A stretch of DNA of 64,000 nucleotides from Gp6-AA40 sp036407095 (GTDB lineage Bacteria > Acidobacteriota > Vicinamibacteria > Vicinamibacterales > UBA2999). The stretch is from assembly GCA_036407095.1 (NCBI GenBank), contig DASWZV010000082.1:124001-188000 (forward strand), read 5' to 3'. The notes under the pieces were generated by a model. That model saw only the letters and a list, made by a program, of their open reading frames with translations. It was not told the origin of the DNA and did not search any database. The position numbers and the translations under genes are program-made. Below, one piece after another: positions 26,753-36,085 of the stretch. Position 1 is the stretch's first letter. Each line of letters opens with the position of its first letter.

Positions 26753-27631
26753 TCATTCACCGCTGCGTTGCGTCTTCGGCGCTGGGGGAAGCTCACGGAG
26801 GTGGGCCCGCATGCGCTCGAACCCGCTGGTATCGCGGACGGGGCTCGCGACGGGAAGGACCTTCGCTTCCTGCGCGATGTATGCGTAACGGTTGCCCGGA
26901 TCAGGGTGACTGCTGAGCCACTCCGGGCCGCCAGGGCCACCCTGCTCCTGGATTGTCCTGAACATGTTTGCCATGTCGCGCGGATCGTACCCGGCCATGG
27001 CCATCACGTGCGAGCCTTGGATATCGGCCTGCCTTTCGAACTCGCGGCTGAACCTCATGAAGGCGACGCTGATTCCAAACTGCGATCCCTGCGCGATCAG
27101 GCCGCCGATCTGTCCGCCGACGATGGACCCGAGAATCCCGCCGGCCAACTCACCAACTTGATACGGTGTGGCTTTGCTCGCCTGGGCCGTGCCGTGCCGC
27201 AGGATCACGTGGCTCAGTTCGTGCGCCATCACGCCGGCGACCTCACCCTCGGTCGCCGCCGCCCCGAGCATGCCGCGATTGAGGAACATCGGTCCGCCCG
27301 GCAAGGCGAACGCGTTGATCTCGCTGGCGTTCACGACCTCGAACGTGTACGAGAACTCGGGATGCTGGAACTCCCGAGGTATCGCGGCAATCAGGCGACG
27401 GCCCAGCGACTCGATGTATGAGTGGAGGACGTCATCGTTGAGGACGGGAAGCTCCTTTCGCGCCTGAGCGGCGGCCTCTTTCCCAATCTGGACGTCCTGG
27501 GCGGGCGTGTAATGGTTGTCTGGAGGGATAACCCTCGTAGGCCCGCCCGGCACGTTCTGCAGCAATGCCGTACGCGGCGCGCACGACTGGACGAGCACGA
27601 CGATGAGCACGACCGGAAGCAAGCGAGTCAT
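26753..27631 (-). CDS. M48 family zinc metalloprotease lipoprotein
   Basis: A 292-residue M48 peptidase similar to BepA/LoiP. The lipoprotein signal is MTRLLPVVLIVVLVQSC. The zinc site HELSH (within VMAHELSHVILRHG) is followed by the third ligand Glu in FEREFERQAD-like sequence (FSREFERQADIQGSHVMAMAGYD). Such proteins sit in the periplasm and degrade or fold outer-membrane proteins. It is 40 bases upstream of the M50 gene end and on the same strand. Confidence 0.92.
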   Translation of the reverse strand: MTRLLPVVLIVVLVQSCAPRTALLQNVPGGPTRVIPPDNHYTPAQDVQIGKEAAAQARKELPVLNDDVLHSYIESLGRRLIAAIPREFQHPEFSYTFEVVNASEINAFALPGGPMFLNRGMLGAAATEGEVAGVMAHELSHVILRHGTAQASKATPYQVGELAGGILGSIVGGQIGGLIAQGSQFGISVAFMRFSREFERQADIQGSHVMAMAGYDPRDMANMFRTIQEQGGPGGPEWLSSHPDPGNRYAYIAQEAKVLPVASPVRDTSGFERMRAHLRELPPAPKTQRSGE

Positions 27632-27671
27632 GTCGCGTACTCCTTTTCATCATCGCGATCACGGAGGCGGA

Positions 27672-28833
27672 TCAGCGACCGAACTCCGCTCGCGACCGCA
27701 GCAGTTGCAGGATCTGGCCGCGGCTGACCATGCCTTCGAGACGGCCGTGATCGACGACTGGAAGCTGATTGATATCCTCCTGCGTCATTGCGGTGAGGGC
27801 GTCGTCAACCGACGTACCGCGCGTCACCGTTCGGAGGCCATCGAGCGGTCGCATGATCTCGCCGGCAGTCACATCCATCCATCTGTCGCGGTCGACGTGG
27901 CGGATCTCGTTCGGCGTCACCAGCCCAGCAACGTGGTGATCGCTCTGAACGATCACGCATCGGCGGCCGGTGCGCAGCATCACGTCTTCGACCAGCTGTT
28001 TCAACGGCGTGAGTGCGTCAACAGTCAGACAGTCGTTGGCCATGATGTCGGCGACCTTCACGCCGCGCAGGGCCTGTCCAATCGCGACCTGCGCGTACGA
28101 GGCCTGCGCGGCCATCAGCAGGAACCATCCGATGAACGCGATCCAGAGCCCGCCAAAGCCGGCTCCCGCAAAGAACCGAAGCACACCGATGGCAATGAAC
28201 ACCACAGCGACGACTTCGCCAACGCGGGCCGCGTGGCGCAGCGCCTTCTGACCGTCCTTGTAGATCCCCCAGAGGATCGCTCTCAGGATGCGGCCGCCAT
28301 CGAGGGGATACCCGGGCACGAGGTTGAACACCGCGAGCACGAGATTGATAGACCCCAGCCAGCCGAGCACGTTGGCCGTCGCGCTGCCGGCGCCGCCCTC
28401 CGGCGACCAGCCCATGCCCCGCGCAACGGCCAGCGCCCCGAAGCCGATGAGCGCGCTGACGATTGGACCGACAATCGCGATGTAGAACTCGGTCTTCGCG
28501 CTGTTGCCTTCTCTCTCGATGCTCGCAACCCCACCGAGAGCGAACAGGGTGATCGATCTCACCGGGATACCAGCGGATCGAGCCACCAGCGCATGAGAGA
28601 GTTCGTGCGCGAGCAGCGTGACGAAGAACAGCACCGCTGTAACCAGTGAAACGATCCACACCCGCTGGGCCGTCCCACTCTGGCCGCGCGGTCTGGAACT
28701 GCGCCGCCAGCGAAAAGGCAATCAGCAGAGCAATCAGGAACCAGCTGTAATGCAGTCCGATGGGAATGCCCGCAATGCGGCCGAGCGAGAGACTCGCCGG
28801 CCAAAGACGACTTGACGTTCGCTCGGCGGTCAT
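27672..28833 (-). CDS. Site-2 (M50) protease with CBS domains, frame-shifted near its N-terminus
   Basis: The gene reads as one rhomboid-like site-2 protease only if the frame changes once. ATG 28833 gives SLGRIAGIPIGLHYSWFLIA and a first membrane helix, ending about ARPEWDG. The rest, VSLVTAVLFFVTLLAHELSHALVARS onward, is in a different frame from about 28685. The zinc motif HELSH and NLVPGYPLDGGRIL are intact, and two CBS domains fill the C-terminus (KVADIMANDCLTV and TAGEIMRPLDGL). Without the shift the product lacks helix 1 or would need a weak TTG start at 28721. It is either a real inactivating indel, recoding, or a sequence error. Confidence 0.8.
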
Positions 28834-29109
28834 AGAACGTCAGCGTGCGAGAAACCTGCCAGCATTCCGCGCCCCAGGCGACGTGTTCCACGTGACGCTC
28901 CAGCGCGAGTGTTCGGCATGTCGCGCTCGAGTCGGCGTGTAGTGTCGGCCGTCCACATCGCCTTTCCACCATCGCCCGCCGACAATGGTGGGGATCGTTG
29001 TCACGGTCCCATGGAGTCGGCTTCGGAGAGTCGTGCACCACGTCCGTGATCAGGGGGAGCAGAAGTGCTAGGCTAGGGAGAACCCGGTAAGCCTCTTGAG
29101 GTTTGCGCC

Positions 29110-29355
29110 ATGACCCCAGCACTTTCCCCACGGGTTACGCAGACACTCGTTGAGTCCGCAAGACTTCTCGATCGTCTGCATGAGATGAAGATCGATACGA
29201 GAAACACCGTGGAAGTGTCGAGGGCCGTTCTCGCCGAGACGTATCGACTGTTGCATCAGTCCAATCCCGATCCGCCGCAACCGCGGAACGAGCCCCCCGT
29301 CGTTCGCTATTCCGATGCGCAGGACACCACCGCGAGCACGATCGTGTTCCTCTGA
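29110..29355 (+). CDS. Small hypothetical protein (81 aa)
   Basis: A short frame with GAGG 8 bases before its ATG. The product has two predicted helices (RVTQTLVESARLLDRLHEM and TVEVSRAVLAETYRLL) and a Pro-rich tail. I recognise no family. Its stop lies directly before the degraded cytochrome fragment. Confidence 0.35.
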   Translation: MTPALSPRVTQTLVESARLLDRLHEMKIDTRNTVEVSRAVLAETYRLLHQSNPDPPQPRNEPPVVRYSDAQDTTASTIVFL

Positions 29356-29367
29356 TCCCCAGATCGG

Positions 29368-29475
29368 CATTTCGGTCGGCCCGTGCGCGGCGAACGTTCG
29401 ACCCCGGCCTGACAAATCGGACCTTACGCCATCGCGTGGCAACACATCGTGGTTGCGACGCGCGTGTCATCTTGC
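29368..29475 (-). pseudogene. Degraded cytochrome c gene fragment
   Basis: On the minus strand the sequence reads ARRNHDVLPRDGVRSDLSG then GRGRTFAAHGPTEMPIW. This closely matches ARRNHDVFPRDRVKADLSG and the following GPTEMPIW of the intact cytochrome c at 39634-40137. The CxxCH part is missing, an in-frame stop precedes ARRNHDV and the end is unrelated. It is a relic of a duplicated or recombined cytochrome gene. Confidence 0.7.
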
Positions 29476-29506
29476 GAAGAGACACGGAACGATCTAGCGT
29501 CGAGGG

Positions 29507-30508
29507 ATGACATCGACGACACCAGAACGGCCGCGTCGGCTGGGCTCTGCGGGTCCCACCGTCTTTCCGTTGGCTCTTGGGTGCATGGGGATGTCCGGCA
29601 TGTACGGGCCCGCTGATGAAGGCGAGAGCATCGCCACCATTCACGCGGCCCTCGACGCGGGCATCAACCTGCTCGACACCGGCGACTACTACGGCGCCGG
29701 ACACAACGAGCTGCTCATCGGCCGGGCCTTGCGGGATCGGCGCGGCCAGGCGCTCGTCTCGGTGAAGTTTGGTGCGCTCCGGGGCCGCGACGGAAGCTGG
29801 ATCGGAATCGACACGAGGCCGCCCGCGACCAAGAACTTTCTCGCCTACAGTCTCACGCGCCTTGGACTGGATCACGTGGACATCTACCGTCCGGGACGCC
29901 TCGATCCGAACGTCCCCATCGAGGAGACCATCGGCGGGATCGCCGACCTCGTGAAGGCGGGCTACGTTCGCTCGATCGGTCTGTCAGAAGTAGGAGCCGA
30001 CACCATACGGCGGGCGGCCGCGGTGCATCCGATTAGTGATCTGCAAATCGAGTACTCGCTGATCAGCCGTCGCCCGGAGACCACGATCTTCCCGGTGTTG
30101 GCGGAACTCGGGATTGGTGTCACGGCCTACGGGGTGCTCTCGCGGGGACTGCTCAGTGGGTCCAAGCCGAAGTCGCAGTCCGATCTTCGTGCATATCTGC
30201 CACGCTTCGCGGGTGAGAACCGGGTGCGCAACGAGCGATTGATCGAGGCCCTGCAGAACGTGGCCAAAGAGAAGAACGTAACCGCCTCGCAACTCGCGAT
30301 CGCCTGGGTCCTGACGAAGGGCACGTCGATGGTGCCGCTGATCGGTGCGCGCACGCGCGCGCAGCTCGCAGAATCGCTCGGGGCCTTGACAGTGGTGCTT
30401 ACGCCGGCCGACATCACACGGATCGAGGCGGCGGTTCCCTCTGCGGCTGTAGCGGGAACGCGGTACGACGAACACCAGATGCGGATTCTCGACAGCGAAC
30501 GCTCCTGA
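29507..30508 (+). CDS. Aldo/keto reductase family protein
   Basis: A 333-residue TIM-barrel oxidoreductase of the AKR family (PLALGCMGMSGMYGPADE). The tetrad positions are Asp in LLDTGDYYG, Tyr in DYYG and Lys in VSVKFG. The usual catalytic His (as in YQHRVDP) is replaced: the motif reads IYRPGRLDP. NADPH binding is suggested by PLIGARTRAQLAESL. The substrate is unknown and activity may be altered. It lies 28 bases before a flavin reductase gene in the same direction, probably in one operon. Confidence 0.88.
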   Translation: MTSTTPERPRRLGSAGPTVFPLALGCMGMSGMYGPADEGESIATIHAALDAGINLLDTGDYYGAGHNELLIGRALRDRRGQALVSVKFGALRGRDGSWIGIDTRPPATKNFLAYSLTRLGLDHVDIYRPGRLDPNVPIEETIGGIADLVKAGYVRSIGLSEVGADTIRRAAAVHPISDLQIEYSLISRRPETTIFPVLAELGIGVTAYGVLSRGLLSGSKPKSQSDLRAYLPRFAGENRVRNERLIEALQNVAKEKNVTASQLAIAWVLTKGTSMVPLIGARTRAQLAESLGALTVVLTPADITRIEAAVPSAAVAGTRYDEHQMRILDSERS

Positions 30509-30536
30509 CACTTCCGGATCGCCAATCGCTCCTCCA

Positions 30537-31478
30537 ATGAGCGGCCCATTGAAGTACAACGCGACGGTGATCGGTCGCGCCGATCTGACCGATACGCTCG
30601 CGACCTTTCTGATCGAGCCCGACCAGCCGCCGCGCAAACGTCCGTGGTTCAGGGCCGGCCAGTATTGTGTGCTCGGTCTGAACAACGAAACGACACCGTC
30701 GCTCGGCCCCGTGCGGCGTGCCATGTCGATCGCGTCGGCACCCGAGGCCGGCGGTCCGCTCGAGTTCTACATTCGATATGTCGCCAAGCCGACGTCACCG
30801 AACCCTCTGACGCATCTATTGTGGGAGATCCAAACGGGCGGTCGAATCTACGTCGGTTCAAAGGCAGCCGGAGCGTTCACGATCGACGACACAGTCGGCA
30901 TTCACGATTCGCGCCTTCGTGTGATGGTTGCGGGTGGCACTGGGGTGGCGCCATTCGTCAGCATGATCCGGAGCGAGGTCTGTCGAAATCCGATCGCCGA
31001 TCTGTCGAAGTGGGTCTTGCTCCACGGCGCGTCGTATCCGACCGAGCTGGGGTATCGGCAGGAACTGCTCGCTCTCTCCACGCCGAACGGCTTCAAGTAT
31101 TACGGAACGGTGAGCCGCCCGAGCGAGGCTCGCGACTGGACCGGCGACGTGGGGCGTGCGGAATCGTTCTTTGATCCGGACCGTCTGCCAGAGTTCGAAC
31201 AGCGCGTAGGTCTGGCGGCCGGCGGCTTCACGTCGGATAGCGCGGTCGTGTTCGTATGCGGGCTGACAGCGACGATCCGTTGTGTGCTCGTCCGGCTGAT
31301 CGATCGCGGGTTCATCCCGCACGCCAAGGTGATCCGCGATGCGCTTGGCGTTCCGCCTGACGTGAGTGCAAGCCTGTTCTACGAGCTGTACGATCCGACG
31401 CCCGTCATCGAAATCGATAATCCTGTGGTCGTCGAACCGCTGCGCGCGCGCATGCAGGCGGTGCTGGCCAGACGATAG
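30537..31478 (+). CDS. FAD-dependent ferredoxin/flavodoxin-NADP+ reductase-like oxidoreductase
   Basis: A 313-residue FNR-type reductase. The FAD domain contains FRAGQYCVLGL and RRAMSIASAPEAGG. The NAD(P) domain contains VMVAGGTGVAPFVSMIR, KWVLLHGASYPTELGYRQEL and VFVCGLTATIRCV. It resembles ferredoxin-NADP reductases without the ferredoxin domain. It probably passes electrons between NADPH and a small redox carrier. The C-terminal about 25 residues (EIDNPVVVEPLRARMQAVLA) are an extension. It is likely co-transcribed with the aldo/keto reductase upstream. Confidence 0.83.
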   Translation: MSGPLKYNATVIGRADLTDTLATFLIEPDQPPRKRPWFRAGQYCVLGLNNETTPSLGPVRRAMSIASAPEAGGPLEFYIRYVAKPTSPNPLTHLLWEIQTGGRIYVGSKAAGAFTIDDTVGIHDSRLRVMVAGGTGVAPFVSMIRSEVCRNPIADLSKWVLLHGASYPTELGYRQELLALSTPNGFKYYGTVSRPSEARDWTGDVGRAESFFDPDRLPEFEQRVGLAAGGFTSDSAVVFVCGLTATIRCVLVRLIDRGFIPHAKVIRDALGVPPDVSASLFYELYDPTPVIEIDNPVVVEPLRARMQAVLARR

Positions 31479-31516
31479 AGCGCGTCGAGCGCGCGCTTAC
31501 CAGAGGGTCAACGGCG

Positions 31517-33181
31517 TCATGCTCGCGCGCGTCGCTGGCGCACGGTGCGCCTGCCGGTCCCTGCTCCGCCCCATTGCGACAGGAACTGCGTGATGAAGGT
31601 GTGCTCCTGACTCGGCTCGACCGCCAATGGCGCCAATGCAAGCGCGACTGCCAACGCGGTGTGATACCCGAACGATCGCGACGCTGCGGCACGCGCGTAG
31701 GCGGGGTGCGCATCGTTGATCCAGATCGTGCTGTCGACGAGCCGGCCGAGCTCCGGATCTTCTGGACGCGATTCGAATTGCACGAGGAGTCCGTAGCGCG
31801 CCGGTCGGCGACGGCCCGCGACGCTCTCCAGTCCCGCCGTTGAGCGGACATCTGCGTACGCGTGACGCTGACTCTCGTCCGGCTCGAAAGGCTGGTGTCC
31901 TGGTGCCGGTTCTGTCTCTTGCGGTCGCGGCTCGTTCGGTGTCGCCCTCGACGTCCGCGGTGTTGCCGTGCCCGGTTCCTCCGGTGGATTCGCTGGTGCA
32001 CCCCTCAACACCTCGGGACCAGCCTCTGTGACCTCATGACTCACTGGAACGCTCGCGAACAGAGGAGCCTGTACCCGTTCACCGCCGCGCCCCGGCATCG
32101 GCAGCCGCTTCTGCCCTCCCACCCGGCGATCGACCAGAGACAGCAGGAGCGGAAAATCGTCCGCGAGATCTTCCAGAACGCGTTCGAGATCCCGTTCCAG
32201 TCGAGCCATCCGAGGCCGTGCCTCGCCGTCGCGCCGATCGCCCCACTCTACGAGTTGACGCGATACCACCTCCTGAATCGCCTTCCGATACGCGAGGTAC
32301 GAGGCGCCGCGCGAGCCGGCGCGGATGAAATCGTTCTTGCTCAACGTAAGGCATGCGGCCAGATCGGACGCTTCGATCAATCCCGTGATATGTGCTGTCC
32401 CTGCCGGCGCGAGGCCCAGCCAATCCCAGCCCCGTTTGATCACCTTCCCGAATGTACTAATCGCGATACCTTCGCGCTCGGCTGCGGCGAATCGGCTTCG
32501 TTCGACATAACCGACTGCCGAGGGCGTCCGTCGTCGGCCGAGGCGAATAGCAATCGGCACGCGTTCAGATCCTTCATCGCTTGACGCGGCTAGCTCGCGT
32601 CCATCGACCTCGAATCTCACGCCGTTCGGGTAATGCCGGCGAAGGACGATCGCAAATGTCGGTTCCAGCAGGGGCTGGAAATGCCGTCGGATGGTCTCCT
32701 CCACATAGCCGGGATCAAGCAACGGCGACAGCTGATTGGTCAGCACCAGTTGTACGGCTGTGCCGCGGGTCGCCGTCAGGCCGGGTGCTGCGGTCCATTT
32801 CCACGGTGCGCGATGGCGCGACGCAAGATGCCATCGGGTTGCGACATGCGTGGCTCCGCGTCTCGTCTCCGTGATGACCTCCCGTGAGACGAGCAGTCCG
32901 AGCTTGATGCCGACGCCCGCGAACCCGATACCCTCACCGCGCTGCTTCGTGCTTGACGCAATATCGTGATAGCGCGCGAGTTCCCGCCGCTGCATGCCGC
33001 GCCCATCGTCGACGATGGTCAGTGTTGCATCGGCAGAGCTGGTCAGCAGGCGAACACGTGTCGCCCCCGAGTCAAGCGCGTTGGCGATGACTTCCGTGAG
33101 GATTGTCTCCTCGAGCGAACCGGTGTATGCGTCCCGAAGGTCTTCAAGGAGATGCTGAAGGTCGACGCGAGTTTCACCCAC
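31517..33181 (-). CDS. GHKL-fold (Hsp90/MutL-like) ATPase
   Basis: A protein of about 554 residues with a Bergerat ATP site. EVIANALDSGATRV is the N-box, IVDDGRGM the G1 box and GEGIGFAGVGIKLG the G2 box. A transducer-like domain follows with the lysine candidates in CLTLSKNDFIRAG. A long Pro/Glu-rich linker (about 415-465) leads to a conserved C-terminal domain ending IWINDAHPAYARA. It resembles MutL/MORC-type ATPases; no histidine-kinase phosphoacceptor is seen. The start GTG 33181 begins 8 bases after the stop of the ankyrin gene. The function is unknown. Confidence 0.72.
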   Translation of the reverse strand: MGETRVDLQHLLEDLRDAYTGSLEETILTEVIANALDSGATRVRLLTSSADATLTIVDDGRGMQRRELARYHDIASSTKQRGEGIGFAGVGIKLGLLVSREVITETRRGATHVATRWHLASRHRAPWKWTAAPGLTATRGTAVQLVLTNQLSPLLDPGYVEETIRRHFQPLLEPTFAIVLRRHYPNGVRFEVDGRELAASSDEGSERVPIAIRLGRRRTPSAVGYVERSRFAAAEREGIAISTFGKVIKRGWDWLGLAPAGTAHITGLIEASDLAACLTLSKNDFIRAGSRGASYLAYRKAIQEVVSRQLVEWGDRRDGEARPRMARLERDLERVLEDLADDFPLLLSLVDRRVGGQKRLPMPGRGGERVQAPLFASVPVSHEVTEAGPEVLRGAPANPPEEPGTATPRTSRATPNEPRPQETEPAPGHQPFEPDESQRHAYADVRSTAGLESVAGRRRPARYGLLVQFESRPEDPELGRLVDSTIWINDAHPAYARAAASRSFGYHTALAVALALAPLAVEPSQEHTFITQFLSQWGGAGTGRRTVRQRRARA

Positions 33182-33188
33182 TGGAACG

Positions 33189-34730
33189 CTACGGTTTCTT
33201 GGTTTGCTCGGGAGCGACCGGCAACTTCTCGTAAATATCTCGTATCCGCGGTCTTGTTCCCTCCGTTGAAACGCCTGCGGCCGCCATGAGGCGTTGTATG
33301 GCGTCAATGGTCGGACGGGAAGGTTGCGGTCGTCCCGCTTTGAAGCCCTCGGCAATGTACAGCGGCGTCCTTCCCTCAGTGTCGGGCCGTTTCCAGATGT
33401 TGATGTCGGCACCGCGCTCCGCCAGCAACTGGACAATCATCGGAAAGTTGCCATACGCCGCGCCGTGCATTGCGGTGTCGCCCTTGTTGTCCATGGCGTT
33501 GATGTCTGCACCAAGGTCGAGCAGCATCTTCACAGCGTCCAGCGCTTCGTCTTCGGTGCCGGCCTCTTCCAACGGGTCCGACGTACCGAGGCCGGCGGCG
33601 GCCATGAGCGGCGTGCTCTTGTCAGCATTCGGCAGCAACGGGTCCGCGCCCGCTTTCAGGAGCTCGCGCATCAACGGGACATCCGCTCGGTCGGCAGCCA
33701 TCAGAAAGGGCGTCGCGCCCTCTGTACCGAGCAACGTTGCCGAAGCCGGCGGCCGCGGGACCTTGTTCAGACGCGCATTCACGTTGGCGCCGTGAGCCAC
33801 GAGGGCGCGAACGAATTCAAGGCTCGTGAGTCGTCCCGAGCCGATCGGTGCCGGATCGCCGGCGTCACTGGCATCCGGCTTCCGCACCCAGCTGATCGCG
33901 TGAAGCGGAGTGAATCCTGACCGCTGATCGTTGGGATCGGCTCCAGCCTCGACCAACGCAATCGCCAACTCGAAGTGGCCGTTCTCCACCGCCATCATTA
34001 ACGGACTGCTGCCGTTCCTGACTGGCTGGTACCTCGCGCTGCCCGTCGGCGTCGGTTGATCTTTCCTGGGCTTCAACGTCTCGTTCACATTCACGCCTGC
34101 CGAGAGGAGCACACGCACCACGTCGATATGACCCTCGCGCACCGCGAAGAACAGCGGCGTGAATCCGGACGTCAGCGTGTCGTTGATCCCGGAGCCCGCT
34201 TCGATGAGGGCTCGGACGACCGTCGCGTGTCCTTCGGCGGCGGCAAACATGAGCGCGGTCTGATCGCGCCGCTCCTTCGCGTTCGGATTGGCGCCGCGGG
34301 CAAGCAACGCCTTGACGGCCTCGAGGGTTCCCACCTTGGCCGCCGTCATGAGAACGGTCTCGCCACCCGGAAGTGAGGCGTTCGCGTTCGCGCCAGCGTC
34401 GAGCAGCAGCCTGACCAGGGCTGCGTTGCCATTCGTGCAGGCGAGAGACAGCGGAGGCACTCCATAACGATTCGTCAGGTTGACGTCGGCGTGCGATCGC
34501 ACCAGCAATCCCGCCGTCTCGGCGTCGTCGTTGTAGACGGCCCAGTGCAGCGCCGTCATTCCATCGACCTGCGCGGCATTGACGTCGACGCCTGCGGCGA
34601 GAAGCTTGCCGATGAGCGCGCGGTCGCGTTGCTCGGCAGCGTCCGCAAGCGTCGGTTCATCCGCGGCCCGGGCTGTGCCGGCCAAGACGAAGATCAACAG
34701 AGAGAGTCGAGCGATTCGTCCGTAATTCAT
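33189..34730 (-). CDS. Secreted ankyrin-repeat protein
   Basis: A 513-residue protein with a signal peptide (LSLLIFVLAGTARA) and about ten ankyrin repeats. Several are canonical, for example GMTALHWAVYNDDAETAGLL, QTALMFAAAEGHATVVRALI and FTPLFFAVREGHIDVVRVLL. It likely binds proteins in the periplasm. The ATG overlaps the stop of the DUF1552 gene by 4 bases, so it belongs to the DUF1592-DUF1552-ankyrin operon, a combination common in Acidobacteriota and Planctomycetes. Confidence 0.9.
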   Translation of the reverse strand: MNYGRIARLSLLIFVLAGTARAADEPTLADAAEQRDRALIGKLLAAGVDVNAAQVDGMTALHWAVYNDDAETAGLLVRSHADVNLTNRYGVPPLSLACTNGNAALVRLLLDAGANANASLPGGETVLMTAAKVGTLEAVKALLARGANPNAKERRDQTALMFAAAEGHATVVRALIEAGSGINDTLTSGFTPLFFAVREGHIDVVRVLLSAGVNVNETLKPRKDQPTPTGSARYQPVRNGSSPLMMAVENGHFELAIALVEAGADPNDQRSGFTPLHAISWVRKPDASDAGDPAPIGSGRLTSLEFVRALVAHGANVNARLNKVPRPPASATLLGTEGATPFLMAADRADVPLMRELLKAGADPLLPNADKSTPLMAAAGLGTSDPLEEAGTEDEALDAVKMLLDLGADINAMDNKGDTAMHGAAYGNFPMIVQLLAERGADINIWKRPDTEGRTPLYIAEGFKAGRPQPSRPTIDAIQRLMAAAGVSTEGTRPRIRDIYEKLPVAPEQTKKP

Positions 34731-36085
34731 ATGGCGTCTCCCTGCAGAGACAACGGATCGAAGAGATCGTCGATCTTGCCCTTGCTGTCGCCGAACGAAT
34801 CCAGATGGACTCCCGCGTGATCCAACAACGTGAGATGGAGATTGGCCAGCGGCGTACCGTCTTTGTACTGAATGTGCCGCCCACCCCTCAGGCCGAACGC
34901 CGCGCCACCCGCGACCAGAATGGGAAGGTTCTCATGGTCGTGCAGACTCGAGTTGCCCATCCCGCTGCCGTACAAGTAGACGGTGTTGTCGAGCAACGAT
35001 CCGTCGCCATCCGGAGTGGCTTTCAATTTCTCGAGGAACTCTGCGAAGAGCGACACGTGGAAGGTGTTGATCTTCGCAATCTTCGCCAGCTTGTCGGGAC
35101 TGTTGCCGTGATGACTCGTGGGATGGTGTGGGTCGGGGACGCCGATTTCCGGATACGTGCGGTTACTCAGCTCGCGCGTGAGCTGGAAGGTCACCACCCG
35201 CGTGATGTCTGTCTGAAACGCCAGGAGCTGCAGGTCGAACATGAGCCTCGCGTGATCGGCAAACGCGGCCGGGACACCCACCGGGCGATCCACATCGGGC
35301 GCCGGATTGGTTGCCGCTGCTGCCTCGGCGCGCTGGATCTGTCGCTCGACCTCGCGAACGGTGTCGAGGTATTGATCGACGCGAACGCGGTCGGTCGCTC
35401 CGACTTTCCGTTTGAGCCGCTCGATGTCGCCGCTGAATGAATCGAGGAGGCTGTTCCGGTTACGCAGTGCCGCACGCCGGCCGTCCGCGCTTTCGCCCTC
35501 GCCGAAGAGACGTTCGAACACGACGCGGGGATGGGCCTCGGACGGAAGCGGCGTCGTCGGTGACGACCAGGAGAGGCAATTCTGATAGACGCAGGCGTAG
35601 CCGTTGTTGCAGACGCCGGCGAGCGGATTCAAATCCATCGACAGCTCGAGCGACGCCAGTTGCCTGTCGCGACCCAATTGCTTCGCCGCAACCTGGTCGA
35701 CGGTGGTGCCGAGGTGGTAGTCCGAGCTCTCTGTGTGCTTGGCGAATGCGGCGCTCAGGAATCCCGCGTTCGAGGTATCGTGCGTGCCCGGGTAGGATTG
35801 CTCGAGCCTCATGTTGCTGAAGACCGTCAGCTGTTCTTTGACCGGTTCCAACGGCGTGAGGATTGGCGACAGCTCGTTCAGCGCGCCGGCACCAGGTGGC
35901 GTCCAGCTCGCGCGGTCACACCCCATCGGGATAAACACGAAACCAAGCCTCGACACCGGTTTGGCCGCCGTCTTGGCCAAGGCTGTCGCTGCGGGGATCA
36001 TCGCGTCGAGCAGCGGCAGCGCAAGCGTCGCCTGCACACCCTTCAGGAAGGTGCGGCGAGGAAGCGCTTTCTTCGTGATGATCAT
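34727..36085 (-). CDS. DUF1552 family protein with Tat-like signal
   Basis: A 452-residue DUF1552 protein. The N-terminus has RRTFLKGVQATLALPLLDAM, a twin-arginine-like export signal. The body has typical family segments: FVFIPMGCDRASWTP, NMRLEQSYPGTHD, and HDHENLPILVAGGAAFGLRGG near the C-terminus. A strong GAGGAG precedes the ATG. It overlaps the stop of the DUF1592 gene by 4 bases. DUF1552 proteins nearly always pair with DUF1592 heme proteins; the biochemical role is unknown. Confidence 0.93.
   Translation of the reverse strand: MIITKKALPRRTFLKGVQATLALPLLDAMIPAATALAKTAAKPVSRLGFVFIPMGCDRASWTPPGAGALNELSPILTPLEPVKEQLTVFSNMRLEQSYPGTHDTSNAGFLSAAFAKHTESSDYHLGTTVDQVAAKQLGRDRQLASLELSMDLNPLAGVCNNGYACVYQNCLSWSSPTTPLPSEAHPRVVFERLFGEGESADGRRAALRNRNSLLDSFSGDIERLKRKVGATDRVRVDQYLDTVREVERQIQRAEAAAATNPAPDVDRPVGVPAAFADHARLMFDLQLLAFQTDITRVVTFQLTRELSNRTYPEIGVPDPHHPTSHHGNSPDKLAKIAKINTFHVSLFAEFLEKLKATPDGDGSLLDNTVYLYGSGMGNSSLHDHENLPILVAGGAAFGLRGGRHIQYKDGTPLANLHLTLLDHAGVHLDSFGDSKGKIDDLFDPLSLQGDAI

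Noticed and set aside
27672..28833. Two separate genes at the M50 locus
   Set aside because: The two frames together rebuild one continuous family protein, which is best explained by a frameshift.
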